64,000 bases of DNA. It comes from an uncultured Prevotellaceae bacterium. GTDB lineage: Bacteria; Bacteroidota; Bacteroidia; Bacteroidales; Bacteroidaceae. Each line of letters starts with the position of its first letter. Positions within the stretch are counted from its first letter, which is position 1. This document shows, in pieces, positions 1 to 8,375 of the stretch. Under the pieces are notes generated by a model, which saw nothing but the letters and a program-made list of their open reading frames with translations, did no database searches and had not been told where the DNA came from. The translations under genes and the position numbers were made by a program. The stretch spans positions 124,001 through 188,000 of the forward strand of contig ONQT01000003.1 in NCBI GenBank assembly GCA_900320045.1, read 5' to 3'.

Positions 1-1
1 T

Positions 2-307
2 GGTGGTACGGCCAAGTTCTTCAACGACAATGGCGTGAAGGCTACTGCCGTCAACTGGCCCGACGAGGAAGGCGACAACAACGTGATGGACATGATTGCC
101 CAGCACAAGTTTGCGCTCATCGTCAACGTGCCGAAGAACCACACCAAGCGCGAGCTGACCAACGGCTACCGCATCCGTCGTGGTGCCATCGACCACAACA
201 TCCCCCTGATGACTAATGTCCGTCTGGCCAAAGCCTTCATCGAGGCCTTCACAGCCCTCAAGCTGGAAGACATCAAGATTAAGTCTTGGCAGGAGTACAA
301 TAGTTAA
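2..307 (+). CDS. carB: Carbamoyl-phosphate synthase large subunit, C-terminal part
   Basis: Partial gene: only the last 101 codons are in the window, and the reading frame is open from position 2. The segment matches the MGS-like allosteric domain that ends CarB, including the stretches WPDEEGDNN, NVPKNHTKRELTNGYRIRR and the closing KIKSWQEY typical of Bacteroidetes CarB. The full enzyme makes carbamoyl phosphate from bicarbonate, glutamine-derived ammonia and ATP for pyrimidine and arginine synthesis. A good intrinsic terminator follows 31 bp after the stop, so this is probably the end of its transcript. Confidence 0.93.
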   Translation, partial: GGTAKFFNDNGVKATAVNWPDEEGDNNVMDMIAQHKFALIVNVPKNHTKRELTNGYRIRRGAIDHNIPLMTNVRLAKAFIEAFTALKLEDIKIKSWQEYNS

Positions 308-337
308 GCACATCGTATCATTAATCGAAAACTCATC

Positions 338-376
338 AAAGGACAGTTCTCAGCAACCGCGGGGACTGTCCTTTTC
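338..376 (+). terminator. Intrinsic terminator after carB
   Basis: Perfect 10-bp arms AAAGGACAGT (338-347) and ACTGTCCTTT (365-374), followed by more T. It sits directly downstream of the carB stop. Confidence 0.7.
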
Positions 377-400
377 GATTGCGGGGATAGTCTTTAGCTA

Positions 401-466
401 TCTTCTGACTATAGTCGGAGCATCTTCTGACTATAGTCGGCAAACCTTCTGACTATAGTCAGCACA
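401..466. repeat. Three 22-bp tandem units with a 10-bp palindromic core
   Basis: Units at 401-422, 423-444 and 445-466. Each contains the perfect palindrome GACTATAGTC (407-416, 429-438, 451-460), so the cores are spaced exactly 22 bp apart, about two helical turns. The remainder of the 308-591 gap holds the carB terminator and the promoter-like sequence of the patatin gene. Confidence 0.85.
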
Positions 467-575
467 TTGGCAGGGAGGGCTTTTAAGATGGACGAGAAAG
501 GAGTTTGCGATGGACGAAAAGAGATGATTATTAACTTTTAACGGAGTGAATGTCCTTTGGTTCATAATTATTTCG

Positions 576-583
576 TAATTTTG
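576..583 (+). promoter_or_regulatory. Bacteroidota -7 box (TAATTTTG) before patatin gene
   Basis: TAATTTTG matches the TAnnTTTG -7 consensus and ends 8 bp before the ATG at 592. The nearest TTTG upstream (556-559) leaves a 16-bp gap, shorter than the usual 19-21, so the -33 box is uncertain. If it is used, the leader is only a few bases. Confidence 0.5.
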
Positions 584-591
584 CAAGCGAT

Positions 592-1440
592 ATGAAGAAA
601 GGACTGGTACTGGAAGGCGGTGCGATGCGCGGACTGTGGACGGCAGGCGTAACGGATGTGATGATGGAACATGACATCTGGCCCGACGGCCTCATCGGCG
701 TCTCAGCAGGTGCGGCGTTCGGCTGCAACTACAAGTCGCGCCAGATAGGACGCGCCATCCGCTATAATACACGCTTTGCCCGCGACAAGCGGTATAGCGG
801 CTTATGGTCGTTGCTGACCAGCGGCGACTACTTCAACGCAAAGTTCGGCTACCACGTCGTGCCCTACGAGTACGACCTGTTCGACACGAAGACCTTCGAG
901 CAGAACCCCATGCAGTTCATCGTGGTCTGCACGGATGTCGAGACGGGCGAGGCCGTCTATCACGACATGAACCACGTCAGCTTCGACGAACTGGAATGGC
1001 TCCGTGCCTCGGCGTCGATGCCCCTGATGTCGAAGGTGGTGGAGGTGCAAGGCCGTAAGTTGCTGGACGGCGGCGTGAGTGACAGTATTCCCCTATCCTT
1101 CTTCGAAAGCATCGGCTACGACCGCAACGTGGTCATCCTTACTCAGCCCTTGGGCTACCAGAAACAGCCCAGTAAGCTGATGCCGCTGATGCGTCTTTCG
1201 CTACGGGAATACCCGCAGTTCGTAAAAGCCATGAGCGAGCGTTACATAATGTATAACAGACAGTTAGAGTTCGTTGCTCAAGCTGAAAAAGAAGGGCGTT
1301 GCCTGGTCATCCGTCCTGACGAAAAGATACCCATCGGCCACATCAGCCACGACCCTGAGCAGATGCGCCGGGTCTACGAGATAGGCCGTCAAGTGGGCGA
1401 ACGTTACATTGAAAAAATCAAAGAGTTCTATGCGCATTGA
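592..1440 (+). CDS. Patatin-like phospholipase family protein
   Basis: A 282-residue patatin-family serine hydrolase, the RssA/YjjU type expected to hydrolyse acyl esters of phospholipids. Visible motifs are the glycine-rich oxyanion segment EGGAMRG near residue 8, the nucleophile elbow G36-V-S38-A-G40, and the catalytic aspartate in LLDGG (D159) forming the Ser-Asp dyad. There is no signal peptide, so it is probably cytoplasmic or peripheral. The start is the ATG 8 bp after a TAATTTTG box. Its last 11 bases overlap the start of trmD, implying co-transcription and perhaps translational coupling. A divergent paralogue lies at 7505-8356. The physiological substrate cannot be read from sequence. 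Confidence 0.85.
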   Translation: MKKGLVLEGGAMRGLWTAGVTDVMMEHDIWPDGLIGVSAGAAFGCNYKSRQIGRAIRYNTRFARDKRYSGLWSLLTSGDYFNAKFGYHVVPYEYDLFDTKTFEQNPMQFIVVCTDVETGEAVYHDMNHVSFDELEWLRASASMPLMSKVVEVQGRKLLDGGVSDSIPLSFFESIGYDRNVVILTQPLGYQKQPSKLMPLMRLSLREYPQFVKAMSERYIMYNRQLEFVAQAEKEGRCLVIRPDEKIPIGHISHDPEQMRRVYEIGRQVGERYIEKIKEFYAH

Positions 1441-2107
1441 CATCATTACCGTACTGCCCGAGATGCTGGAGGGCTTTGTACACGAATCGATACTGGCCCG
1501 TGCCGAGAAAAAGGGACTGGCCGAAATCCGACTGCACAACCTGCGTGACTACACGCTGGACAAGTGGCGCCGTGTGGACGACTACCCCTATGGCGGTTCG
1601 GCTGGCATGGTGATGCAATGCGAGCCTATAGACCGCTGCATCACGGCGCTGAAGGCTGAGCGCGAATACGACGAGGTCATCTTCACCTCGCCCGACGGTG
1701 AGCGCTTCGACCAGCACATGGCCAACGACCTGTCGCTGAAAGGCAATCTGATTATTCTGGCAGGACACTACAAGGGTATCGACCAGCGCGTGCGCGATCA
1801 TCTTATTACCAAGGAAATCAGCATCGGCGACTTCGTACTGACGGGCGGCGAACTGGTGGCAGCGATGATTGCCGACGCCATTGTGCGCGTTGTTCCTGGC
1901 GTTATAGGAGACGAGCAAAGTGCTCTCTCCGACTGTTTCCAGGACGACCTGCTGGCCGCACCTATCTACACCCGGCCGGCCGACTACAAGGGTTGGAAGG
2001 TGCCCGACATCCTGCTCTCGGGCAACGAGGCGAAGATACGCAACTGGGAGCTGGAGCAAGCCCTGGAGCGCACCCGCCGCCTCAGACCGGACCTACTGAA
2101 GGAATAA
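1430..2107 (+). CDS. trmD: tRNA (guanine37-N1)-methyltransferase
   Basis: TrmD methylates N1 of G37 next to the anticodon using S-adenosylmethionine and prevents +1 frameshifting. The 225-residue product has the SPOUT trefoil-knot signatures [14 protein letters not shown] (around residues 48-61) and [13 protein letters not shown], and ends in a typical helical C-terminal domain. The open frame extends upstream to 1409, but the start at 1430 gives the canonical [12 protein letters not shown]. This places the ATG inside the end of the patatin gene (11-bp overlap). Confidence 0.95.
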   Translation: MRIDIITVLPEMLEGFVHESILARAEKKGLAEIRLHNLRDYTLDKWRRVDDYPYGGSAGMVMQCEPIDRCITALKAEREYDEVIFTSPDGERFDQHMANDLSLKGNLIILAGHYKGIDQRVRDHLITKEISIGDFVLTGGELVAAMIADAIVRVVPGVIGDEQSALSDCFQDDLLAAPIYTRPADYKGWKVPDILLSGNEAKIRNWELEQALERTRRLRPDLLKE

Positions 2108-2165
2108 GCCACCCCTTCCGCATATTGGAAACTCAAAGTTCAAAGAAATAAAAACTACTACTAAC

Positions 2166-2861
2166 ATGACTACACTTTGGAAAAACGACGAGGAGCTGTT
2201 CGGCATAGCCCGCACAGAGTTGTTCACCGCCCTGGTGGGCGACGTATTGGACAAGATGGGCTACCTGCACCAGTTTCTGCCCCCGCACATCAAGCCCCTG
2301 CGACAGGACATGGTGGTCATCGGACGCGCCATGCCCGTACTAGAAGCCGACGTCTTTGCCGAGCGACAGGAGAACGGCCGGCTGGATGTCATGAAGAAGC
2401 CCTTCGGCATCATGTTCGAAGCCCTCGACCAGCTGCAACCCGGCGAGGTGTATATCTGCAGCGGTTCGTCACCCCGCTATGCGCTATGGGGCGGCCTGAT
2501 GTCGACGCGCGCCATCGCCATCGGAGCGGCAGGTGCTGTGGTCGACGGCTTTTCGCGCGACACCAACGAGATTCTGCGACTGAACTTCCCCACCTTCTCG
2601 CAAGGTACCTACGCCCAAGACCAAGGGCCTCGGGGCAAAGTCATCGACTACCGCGTACCCATTGAGTTCGGCGGCATTCCCGTCCGTCCCGGCGACATCG
2701 TCTTCGGCGACCTCGACGGAGTCATCATCGTACCCCGCGAGGCCGAGGAGGAAGCCTTTGCCGGAGCCATCGAGAAGGCCCGTGGCGAGAAGCAGGTCAA
2801 GCAAGCCCTGGAGCAAGGCATGAGCACCGTCGAAGCCTTCGCCAAGTTCGGAATCATGTAA
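2166..2861 (+). CDS. RraA family protein (probable 2-oxo acid aldolase/lyase)
   Basis: A 231-residue member of the RraA / 4-hydroxy-4-methyl-2-oxoglutarate aldolase fold. Two family signatures are visible: the GAAGAVVDGFSRDT stretch with the conserved Arg-Asp pair, and GDLDGVIIVP near residue 181. Metal-dependent members cleave 4-hydroxy-2-oxo acids to pyruvate plus an aldehyde or oxo acid. Other members bind RNase E or are wrongly named dimethylmenaquinone methyltransferase. It opens a five-gene same-strand cluster with an SDR dehydrogenase, an MFS carrier and two sugar-acid dehydratase-like enzymes, so a catabolic aldolase role is more likely than RNase control. No clear promoter lies between trmD and this gene. 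Confidence 0.75.
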   Translation: MTTLWKNDEELFGIARTELFTALVGDVLDKMGYLHQFLPPHIKPLRQDMVVIGRAMPVLEADVFAERQENGRLDVMKKPFGIMFEALDQLQPGEVYICSGSSPRYALWGGLMSTRAIAIGAAGAVVDGFSRDTNEILRLNFPTFSQGTYAQDQGPRGKVIDYRVPIEFGGIPVRPGDIVFGDLDGVIIVPREAEEEAFAGAIEKARGEKQVKQALEQGMSTVEAFAKFGIM

Positions 2862-2938
2862 AGTCGTGATACCGAAAAGCCGGAATACCGTAATACCGGA
2901 ATATCGAAAAACCGAAATACCGAAACAACTAAAACAAT
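2862..2938. repeat. Intercistronic spacer of ATACCG/AAATACCG-type short repeats
   Basis: The 77-bp spacer is almost entirely degenerate copies of a roughly 8-9 bp word such as GATACCGAAA, GGAATACCGT, GGAATATCGA and GAAATACCGA. The same word fills the next three spacers of this operon. Confidence 0.7.
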
Positions 2939-3682
2939 ATGAACGCATTTAGAATTGACGGCCAGCGTGCCGTCGTAACAGGAGGAGGCAGCGGACTAGG
3001 TCTTGGCATTGCCAAGGTGTTTGTAGAGGCCGGAGCCGAAGTAATCATCATTGGAAGAAACGAAGAGAAACTGCGCGAGGCCCAGCAGCAGTTGGGCGAG
3101 AAGTGCAGCTACCGGGCCTTCGACGTAACGAAGATTGACGAGATTCCCGCTCTGGTACAGGAGATTGGAGCCGTTGACATCCTCGTCAACTGCGCCGGCG
3201 TACACCTCAAGAAATGGGCGCTGGACGTCACGGACAAGGAGTTCCTCGACGTGCTCAACGTCCACGTGATGAGCGTCTTCGCCTTGAGTCGCGAGTTTGC
3301 CAAACTGATGGTTGAACGCGGCAAGGGCAGCATCATCCTCATCAGTTCCATGTCGGCCCTGATGGGTATGGAACAAGTTGTAGCCTACACCACGGCCAAG
3401 ACAGCCATCCTGGGTTTGCAGCGTGCCCTCGTGGCAGAGCTCTCGCCCAAGGGCATCCGCATCAACACCATCGCACCGGGCTGGATTGACACCCCGATGT
3501 TCCACAAGGCTACCGACAACGATCCGCAGCGCAAAGCCAACATCCTGCGACGCATACCGATGAAGACTTTCGGACAGCCCGAGGATATCGGTTATGCCGC
3601 CCTTTACCTCTCGTCACCTGCCGGCAGCTACGTCGACGGTGTCTTCCTGCCCGTTGATGCCGGCGCATCGGAAGCGTTCTGA
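2939..3682 (+). CDS. SDR family oxidoreductase (gluconate 5-dehydrogenase-like)
   Basis: A classical short-chain dehydrogenase of 247 residues. It has the Rossmann glycine motif TGGGSGLG (14-21), the NCAG structural motif (84-87) and a catalytic set S136/S137, Y150 and K154 in the YTTAK segment. The PGWIDTPM and VDGVFLPVDAG segments are typical of gluconate 5-dehydrogenase/KduD-like enzymes that interconvert keto and hydroxy groups of sugar acids with NAD(P). In this cluster it would oxidise or reduce an intermediate of the sugar acid imported by the neighbouring carrier. The exact substrate is not deducible. Confidence 0.82.
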   Translation: MNAFRIDGQRAVVTGGGSGLGLGIAKVFVEAGAEVIIIGRNEEKLREAQQQLGEKCSYRAFDVTKIDEIPALVQEIGAVDILVNCAGVHLKKWALDVTDKEFLDVLNVHVMSVFALSREFAKLMVERGKGSIILISSMSALMGMEQVVAYTTAKTAILGLQRALVAELSPKGIRINTIAPGWIDTPMFHKATDNDPQRKANILRRIPMKTFGQPEDIGYAALYLSSPAGSYVDGVFLPVDAGASEAF

Positions 3683-3754
3683 CAAAAGAAATCGAAATAC
3701 CGGCATATCGACATACCGAAATATCGAAACGCCGAAATAACGAAAAACCTCGCT
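3683..3754. repeat. Intercistronic spacer of ATACCG-type short repeats
   Basis: Contains the run GAAATACCGGCATATCGACA followed by TACCGAAATATCGAAACGCC, again degenerate 8-9 bp copies of the word in 2862-2938. The MFS start codon follows at once. Confidence 0.7.
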
Positions 3755-5032
3755 ATGAAGAAAACGAACGTCCGCTGGACGGTGGTGGCCCTCATCTTCT
3801 TTGCCACGACCGTCAACTACATCGACCGACAGGTCATCGGCCTGCTGAAACCCTATATCCAGGACGACCTGGGATGGACGGAGGCCGACTACGGCTACAT
3901 TGTCACCGCCTTCCAAGTGGCCTATGGCATCGGAATGATTCTGGGCGGCAGGATGCTCGACCGACTGGGCAGCAAGATGGGATACTCCATCGCTATCATC
4001 GTGTGGAGCTTAGGTGCCGTGCTGCATGCTGCCGTGCGCTCGGTGACAGGCTTTGGTGCCGCACGTGCCGTCCTGGGACTGGGCGAGGCCGGCAATTTCC
4101 CCGCCGCTGTCAAGGTCATTGCCGAATGGTTTCCCAAGCGTGACCGTGCCTACGCCACCGGACTATTCAACTCCGGAACGACCATCGGTGCCATCATCGC
4201 ACCCATCATCGTCACCGCCATCACCCTCGAATGGGGCTGGCGCTGGGCATTCATCGTCACGGGTATGCTGGGATTTATCTGGGTAGTTGTCTGGTGGGCG
4301 CTCTATCATTCCCCCGAGAAGCATCGCGGCGTCAATCAGGCAGAGTTAGACTATATTCATTCTGACGAGGACGAGGCCCATGAGGCCCATGAGCCCAATA
4401 AGCCCCATGAGCCCCATCAAACAATCACCTGGCGCCAACTGTTCGAGCATCGGCAGACCTATGCCATCCTGTTCTCGCGCTTCGTGACTGACTGGGTATG
4501 GTGGTTCTTCCTGTTCTGGACGCCCGACTTCCTGAACAAGATGCACGGCGTAGACCTGAAAGCTACGGTCTTGCCACTCATCATCATCTACACCATGTCG
4601 AGCATCGGAGGCATCTACGGCGGACACGTATCGTCACAGTTCATCCGCTTTGGCCGCAGCATCGATTTCGCCCGCAAGACCACCATCCTGCTCTTTGCCC
4701 TGCTGGTACTCCCGTTGAATGCTGTACCTTATATCGAAAACATCTGGATAGTGGTGTTCATCATCGGACTGGCCACCAGCACGCATCAGGCATGGGCCTC
4801 GAATATCTTCACCATCGTCTCCGACGTCTATCCCAAGCAGGTCGTTGGCTCGATGACAGGCATCAGCAGCGTGGGAGGTGCCGTAGGAGGTGCCCTGGCT
4901 TCGTCGTTCGTGGGTCTCATCCTGGAATACACCGGCAGCTATGCCGTCATCTTCATGATAGCCAGCACCATGTATCTGTTGGCCTGGCTGACGCTGCGCC
5001 TCTTTGTGCCCATCAGGCAGATTAAGTTCTAA
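3755..5032 (+). CDS. MFS transporter, anion:cation symporter (hexuronate-type) family
   Basis: A 425-residue major facilitator with about 12 hydrophobic helices in the inner membrane. The first helix carries VNYIDRQVIGLLKP, characteristic of the ACS subfamily (ExuT, GudP, DgoT and relatives), which imports hexuronates, hexonates and similar organic anions with protons. The central cytoplasmic loop (about residues 205-225) has an odd His/Glu/Pro-rich insert made of repeated GCCCATGAG-type units, which read as EAHEAHEPNKPHEPH. It sits between the SDR and enolase-superfamily genes and probably feeds their pathway with its substrate. Confidence 0.85.
   Translation: MKKTNVRWTVVALIFFATTVNYIDRQVIGLLKPYIQDDLGWTEADYGYIVTAFQVAYGIGMILGGRMLDRLGSKMGYSIAIIVWSLGAVLHAAVRSVTGFGAARAVLGLGEAGNFPAAVKVIAEWFPKRDRAYATGLFNSGTTIGAIIAPIIVTAITLEWGWRWAFIVTGMLGFIWVVVWWALYHSPEKHRGVNQAELDYIHSDEDEAHEAHEPNKPHEPHQTITWRQLFEHRQTYAILFSRFVTDWVWWFFLFWTPDFLNKMHGVDLKATVLPLIIIYTMSSIGGIYGGHVSSQFIRFGRSIDFARKTTILLFALLVLPLNAVPYIENIWIVVFIIGLATSTHQAWASNIFTIVSDVYPKQVVGSMTGISSVGGAVGGALASSFVGLILEYTGSYAVIFMIASTMYLLAWLTLRLFVPIRQIKF
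4374..4427 (+). repeat. In-frame GCCCATGAG-type repeats in MFS central loop
   Basis: Consecutive copies of GCCCATGAG, slightly varied, inside the loop between the two six-helix halves of the transporter. The frame is kept. Confidence 0.75.
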
Positions 5033-5112
5033 GGAGACATTTCGATATTTCGGAATTCCGACATATCGATATACCGATATAACAACATTTCAATGATAAT
5101 AACATCAACAAT
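5033..5112. repeat. Intercistronic spacer of ATATCG/ATACCG-type repeats
   Basis: Copies such as TTCGATATTTCGG, CGACATATCGATATACCG fill the first half. The second half is AT-rich and leads to the start codon. Confidence 0.65.
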
Positions 5113-6231
5113 ATGAAAATCCAAAAGATAGAAACGTGGTGGGTGCGCCGCAACAAGTGCCTCTTCGACGACAAGCGCAAAGGCAAAAGCGCCATGGACT
5201 GGGACGTACTGGTACTGAAGCTAACTACCGATACAGGCATTGAGGGCATCGCCACTGCCTTGGCTGCCCGCTCGGGCAACGTCACCGAGGCGTATATTCA
5301 CGACAACATCGCCCCCGTCGTACTGGGTCGCTCGCCCTACGACCGCGAGAAAATCTGGCACGAGCTCTGGAATATCGACCGCCACCTGACGTTCTTCCCC
5401 GTTTATCTGCCCGGCCCTATTGACGTAGCCCTGTGGGACATTTGCGCCAAGGCTGCCGGACTGCCGTTGTATCATTATTTAGGCGCCTATCGTGAGCAGC
5501 TGCCCGTCTATGCCAGCGGCTTATTCCACAACACCGAGCAGGAATACATCGATGAGGCCCTCTACTACCAGCAGCGCGGCATCAAGTGCTACAAGGTACA
5601 CCCCTGCGGTCCCATGGAGACGGATATGCGCATCCATGAGAACCTGCGCAAAGCCGTGGGCGAAGACTTTGGACTGATGAGCGACCCCGTGGCGGAATAC
5701 ACGCTCGACGAGGCCATCCGCGTGGGGCGGCAGTTGGAGCGACTGAACTACATCTGGTTGGAAGAGCCCTTCCGCGACTTTGAACTATATAAGTACACGC
5801 AACTCTGCGAGGCCCTCGACCTGCCCATTGCCGCTACCGAGACTACCCGCGGCTGTCACTGGGGTGTGGCTCAGGTCATCAACCAGAAAGCAGCAGACAT
5901 CGTCCGTGCCGACGTGTCGTGGAAGTGCGGCATCACGGGAACGCTGAAGATTGCCCATCTGGCAGAAGCCTTCGGCATGAATTGCGAGATTCACACCACC
6001 ACGATGAACTATATGGACATCGTCAACCTCCACGTGTCGTGTGCCATCCGCAATTGCAAGTGGTTCGAGTATTTTGTTCCGGAGGAAGATTTCCAATTCC
6101 CCATGAAAGGTCTCCTGCCCATTGACAAAGACGGCATGATAACCGTTCCCAAAGAACCCGGCGTAGGCGTGGAACTCGACTGGGACCTCATTCACGACAA
6201 CTGCGTGTCGTATAAGGAACTAACGTTATAA
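5113..6231 (+). CDS. Mandelate racemase/muconate lactonizing enzyme family dehydratase
   Basis: An enolase-superfamily enzyme of 372 residues, cytoplasmic. An N-terminal capping domain (1-125) is followed by the (beta/alpha)7 barrel. Metal-ligand candidates are D191, E217/E218 (in LEEP) and E243 (in AATET). The probable acid/base residues are K161 in K-V-H163, where many relatives have K-x-K, and H294 in CEIHTTTMNY. The arrangement suits acid-sugar dehydratases that turn an aldonate or uronate-derived acid into a 2-keto-3-deoxy acid. The K-x-H variant and the capping loop do not let me name the substrate. The neighbours (SDR, MFS, RraA-like, UxaA-type) all fit sugar-acid breakdown. Confidence 0.82.
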   Translation: MKIQKIETWWVRRNKCLFDDKRKGKSAMDWDVLVLKLTTDTGIEGIATALAARSGNVTEAYIHDNIAPVVLGRSPYDREKIWHELWNIDRHLTFFPVYLPGPIDVALWDICAKAAGLPLYHYLGAYREQLPVYASGLFHNTEQEYIDEALYYQQRGIKCYKVHPCGPMETDMRIHENLRKAVGEDFGLMSDPVAEYTLDEAIRVGRQLERLNYIWLEEPFRDFELYKYTQLCEALDLPIAATETTRGCHWGVAQVINQKAADIVRADVSWKCGITGTLKIAHLAEAFGMNCEIHTTTMNYMDIVNLHVSCAIRNCKWFEYFVPEEDFQFPMKGLLPIDKDGMITVPKEPGVGVELDWDLIHDNCVSYKELTL

Positions 6232-6293
6232 CGACATACCGAAATGTCGACATACCGACATACCGACATACCGAATTATCGAAAGGAAAAAGA
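6232..6293. repeat. Intercistronic spacer of GACATACCG repeats
   Basis: The clearest of the four operon spacers: CGACATACC repeats nearly perfectly several times, ending in an A/G-rich ribosome binding region (GAAAGGAAAAAGA) just before the ATG at 6294. Confidence 0.75.
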
Positions 6294-7475
6294 ATGAAAG
6301 GCTTTCTTCGTAACGACGGGCGGAAAGGCATCCGCAACATCGTGGTGGTCTCCTACCTCGTAGAGTGTGCCCATCATGTGGCAGCACGTATTGCCCAGCA
6401 CTATCAGGACCAGGATGTCCATCTGATAGGATTCAGCGGTTGTGCGCCCAACGACTATGCAGAGCGGATGATGCAGCAGCTCTGTACTCATCCCAATGTG
6501 GGTGCCGTGCTGTTGGTGTCGCTGGGTTGTGAGAACTTCCAGCGCGAGCGTCTGAAGCAGGACATACAGGACAGCGGGCGACCCGTTTCCCTGATTGTCA
6601 TCCAAGAAGATGGAGGCACACAGTCGTCTATCAATAAAGGTATCGCCTGCGTGGGCGAGATGCTCCGGCAGATTACAGCCGTTCCGACAACGGATATAGA
6701 GTGGAAAGACCTCATGATAGGCACCGTCTGCGGCGGTTCCGACGGTTATAGCGGCATCACGGCCAATCCGTCGGTGGGCAGCACCTTCGACTGGCTGGTG
6801 GATCAGGGAGCCACCTGTATCTTCGAGGAGCCCGGTGAACTGATTGGCTGCGAGCAACTGCTGCACGACCGCGCCGCAACACCCGAATTGGGGATGCAGC
6901 TCTACAATTGCATCGTCAAGGCCGACAAATACTACAAGCAGATGGGGCACGACAGTTTCTCGGCAGGCAACACCACCGGCGGACTGACTACCATAGAGGA
7001 AAAGTCGTTAGGCAGCTATTGCAAGAGCGGAAGTCGCACCATTCAGGGACTGACCTTCCCTTCCCTGCGTCCCGACAAGCCAGGACTATGGATGATGGAC
7101 GTCGTACCGGACGGTGAGGCACGCTGGGGCTTTCCCAACATCAACGACAATGCCGAAATCATGGAAATGGCGGCATGCGGCTGCCACCTCGTGCTCTACA
7201 CCACTGGGCGCGGCTCTGTGGCAGGCAGCGCCATTACGCCCGTCATCAAGGTCTGCTCCAACCCTGCCACCTACCAACACATGCAGGACGACATGGACAT
7301 CAACGCCGGCGCCATCGTCACCGAGGGACTGACGTTTGAGCAAGTCCGCGACCAGATACTGCGTTGCATAGAAGAAGCGGCTTCCGGTACACCGACAAAA
7401 TCGGAAGCACTCGGACACCGAGAATACAGTCTGGGATACAAGTCCTTCCGTTGCACGACGATACAGAACCAATAA
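6294..7475 (+). CDS. UxaA family hydrolase / altronate-galactarate dehydratase C-terminal-type protein
   Basis: A 393-residue protein that matches the large catalytic domain of altronate and galactarate dehydratases. It begins with FLRNDGRKGIRN, equivalent to the family's FxRxDGRxGxRN, and contains the GNTTGGLTTIEEKSLG segment. The small N-terminal SAF domain found in complete UxaA is absent, and no gene for it is adjacent. Standalone versions act as metal-dependent dehydratases or hydrolases on sugar acids. It is the last gene of the cluster and faces the patatin gene at 7505 convergently with a 29-bp gap. Confidence 0.8.
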   Translation: MKGFLRNDGRKGIRNIVVVSYLVECAHHVAARIAQHYQDQDVHLIGFSGCAPNDYAERMMQQLCTHPNVGAVLLVSLGCENFQRERLKQDIQDSGRPVSLIVIQEDGGTQSSINKGIACVGEMLRQITAVPTTDIEWKDLMIGTVCGGSDGYSGITANPSVGSTFDWLVDQGATCIFEEPGELIGCEQLLHDRAATPELGMQLYNCIVKADKYYKQMGHDSFSAGNTTGGLTTIEEKSLGSYCKSGSRTIQGLTFPSLRPDKPGLWMMDVVPDGEARWGFPNINDNAEIMEMAACGCHLVLYTTGRGSVAGSAITPVIKVCSNPATYQHMQDDMDINAGAIVTEGLTFEQVRDQILRCIEEAASGTPTKSEALGHREYSLGYKSFRCTTIQNQ

Positions 7476-7504
7476 AGAAGCAAGCCTATCCCATTATAAG
7501 GGGA

Positions 7505-8356
7505 TTAGCACTTATGGACATTCTGTCTGACAAAGCGTTCACCTAACTGGAATCCCTCCTCGTAGAGGCGTTCCAGTTTTTCTGTGTCCTGCGTGATACG
7601 TCCTACCTCCATGGGACGTTCCGGACGAATCACAACGACTTCGCCCCACTCTTCCATACGCTCAATCAAGTCCAGCTGCTTGTTATACTCTTCGGTGCGA
7701 CGGCTCAAGGCCACCCGCAGACGAGGATAATTGCCATACAGCAACTTGGGAATCTTGATATCGGGTTCGCTGGAACGATAACCTCGGTTGCGCGTCAGCA
7801 CCACGACATTCTCGGAATGCCCCGTATCGATACTACGTACAATGGGGATGCTATCAACAATTCCGCCGTCCAGCATGGGAATACCGTCAACCTCGGTAAT
7901 GGTCGAGACGAAAGGCAACGAACTGCTGGCCTTGACGAGTTGTGTCAGTCGCTGATGGTCGTGACGCTCAGAGAGATACATGGCACGACCCGTCCGACAG
8001 TTGGTTGTCACCACCTCGAACGTAGCGGGGTTGTGCTCGTAGGTGTCGTAGTCGAAGGGAATGAACTCGTTAGGGAACCGTTCATAGATGATATTGGGAT
8101 CAAAGATGCTACCATTTTGAACAAGCGACCGCAGGGAGATGTAGTCGTACTTCTGCAGCATGTCGATGTTGGACCAACGGGCACGACGCGGCTGACGACT
8201 CATGTACGACAAACCATTACATGCCGCAGCCGACACCGCCACCACATAAGGGAAATACACCTCATGCTTCATCAGCGCATCCAACACGCCCGAAGTGAAC
8301 ACGCCACGCATGCCGCCACCCTCGAGCACCAGTCCTGTATGAACGGAAATATGCAT
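7505..8356 (-). CDS. Patatin-like protein with altered nucleophile elbow
   Basis: A 283-residue patatin-fold protein related to the one at 592-1440. It shares the N-terminal LVLEGGGMRG oxyanion motif and the MLDGG aspartate (D163). The nucleophile elbow, normally G-x-S-x-G, reads A40-V-S42-A-A44, so both glycines are alanine while the serine is kept. The elbow glycines normally allow the tight strand-turn-helix, so activity may be reduced or changed. It is transcribed divergently from the peptidase gene at 8452. The start at 8356 lies about 20 bp after a TACCTTTG box on the minus strand. Confidence 0.82.
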   Translation of the reverse strand: MHISVHTGLVLEGGGMRGVFTSGVLDALMKHEVYFPYVVAVSAAACNGLSYMSRQPRRARWSNIDMLQKYDYISLRSLVQNGSIFDPNIIYERFPNEFIPFDYDTYEHNPATFEVVTTNCRTGRAMYLSERHDHQRLTQLVKASSSLPFVSTITEVDGIPMLDGGIVDSIPIVRSIDTGHSENVVVLTRNRGYRSSEPDIKIPKLLYGNYPRLRVALSRRTEEYNKQLDLIERMEEWGEVVVIRPERPMEVGRITQDTEKLERLYEEGFQLGERFVRQNVHKC

Positions 8357-8375
8357 TTTAATACTTTTTAGGGTG

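Noticed and set aside
401..466. CRISPR array
   Set aside because: The unit is only 22 bp with almost no spacer and three copies, and no cas genes are present.
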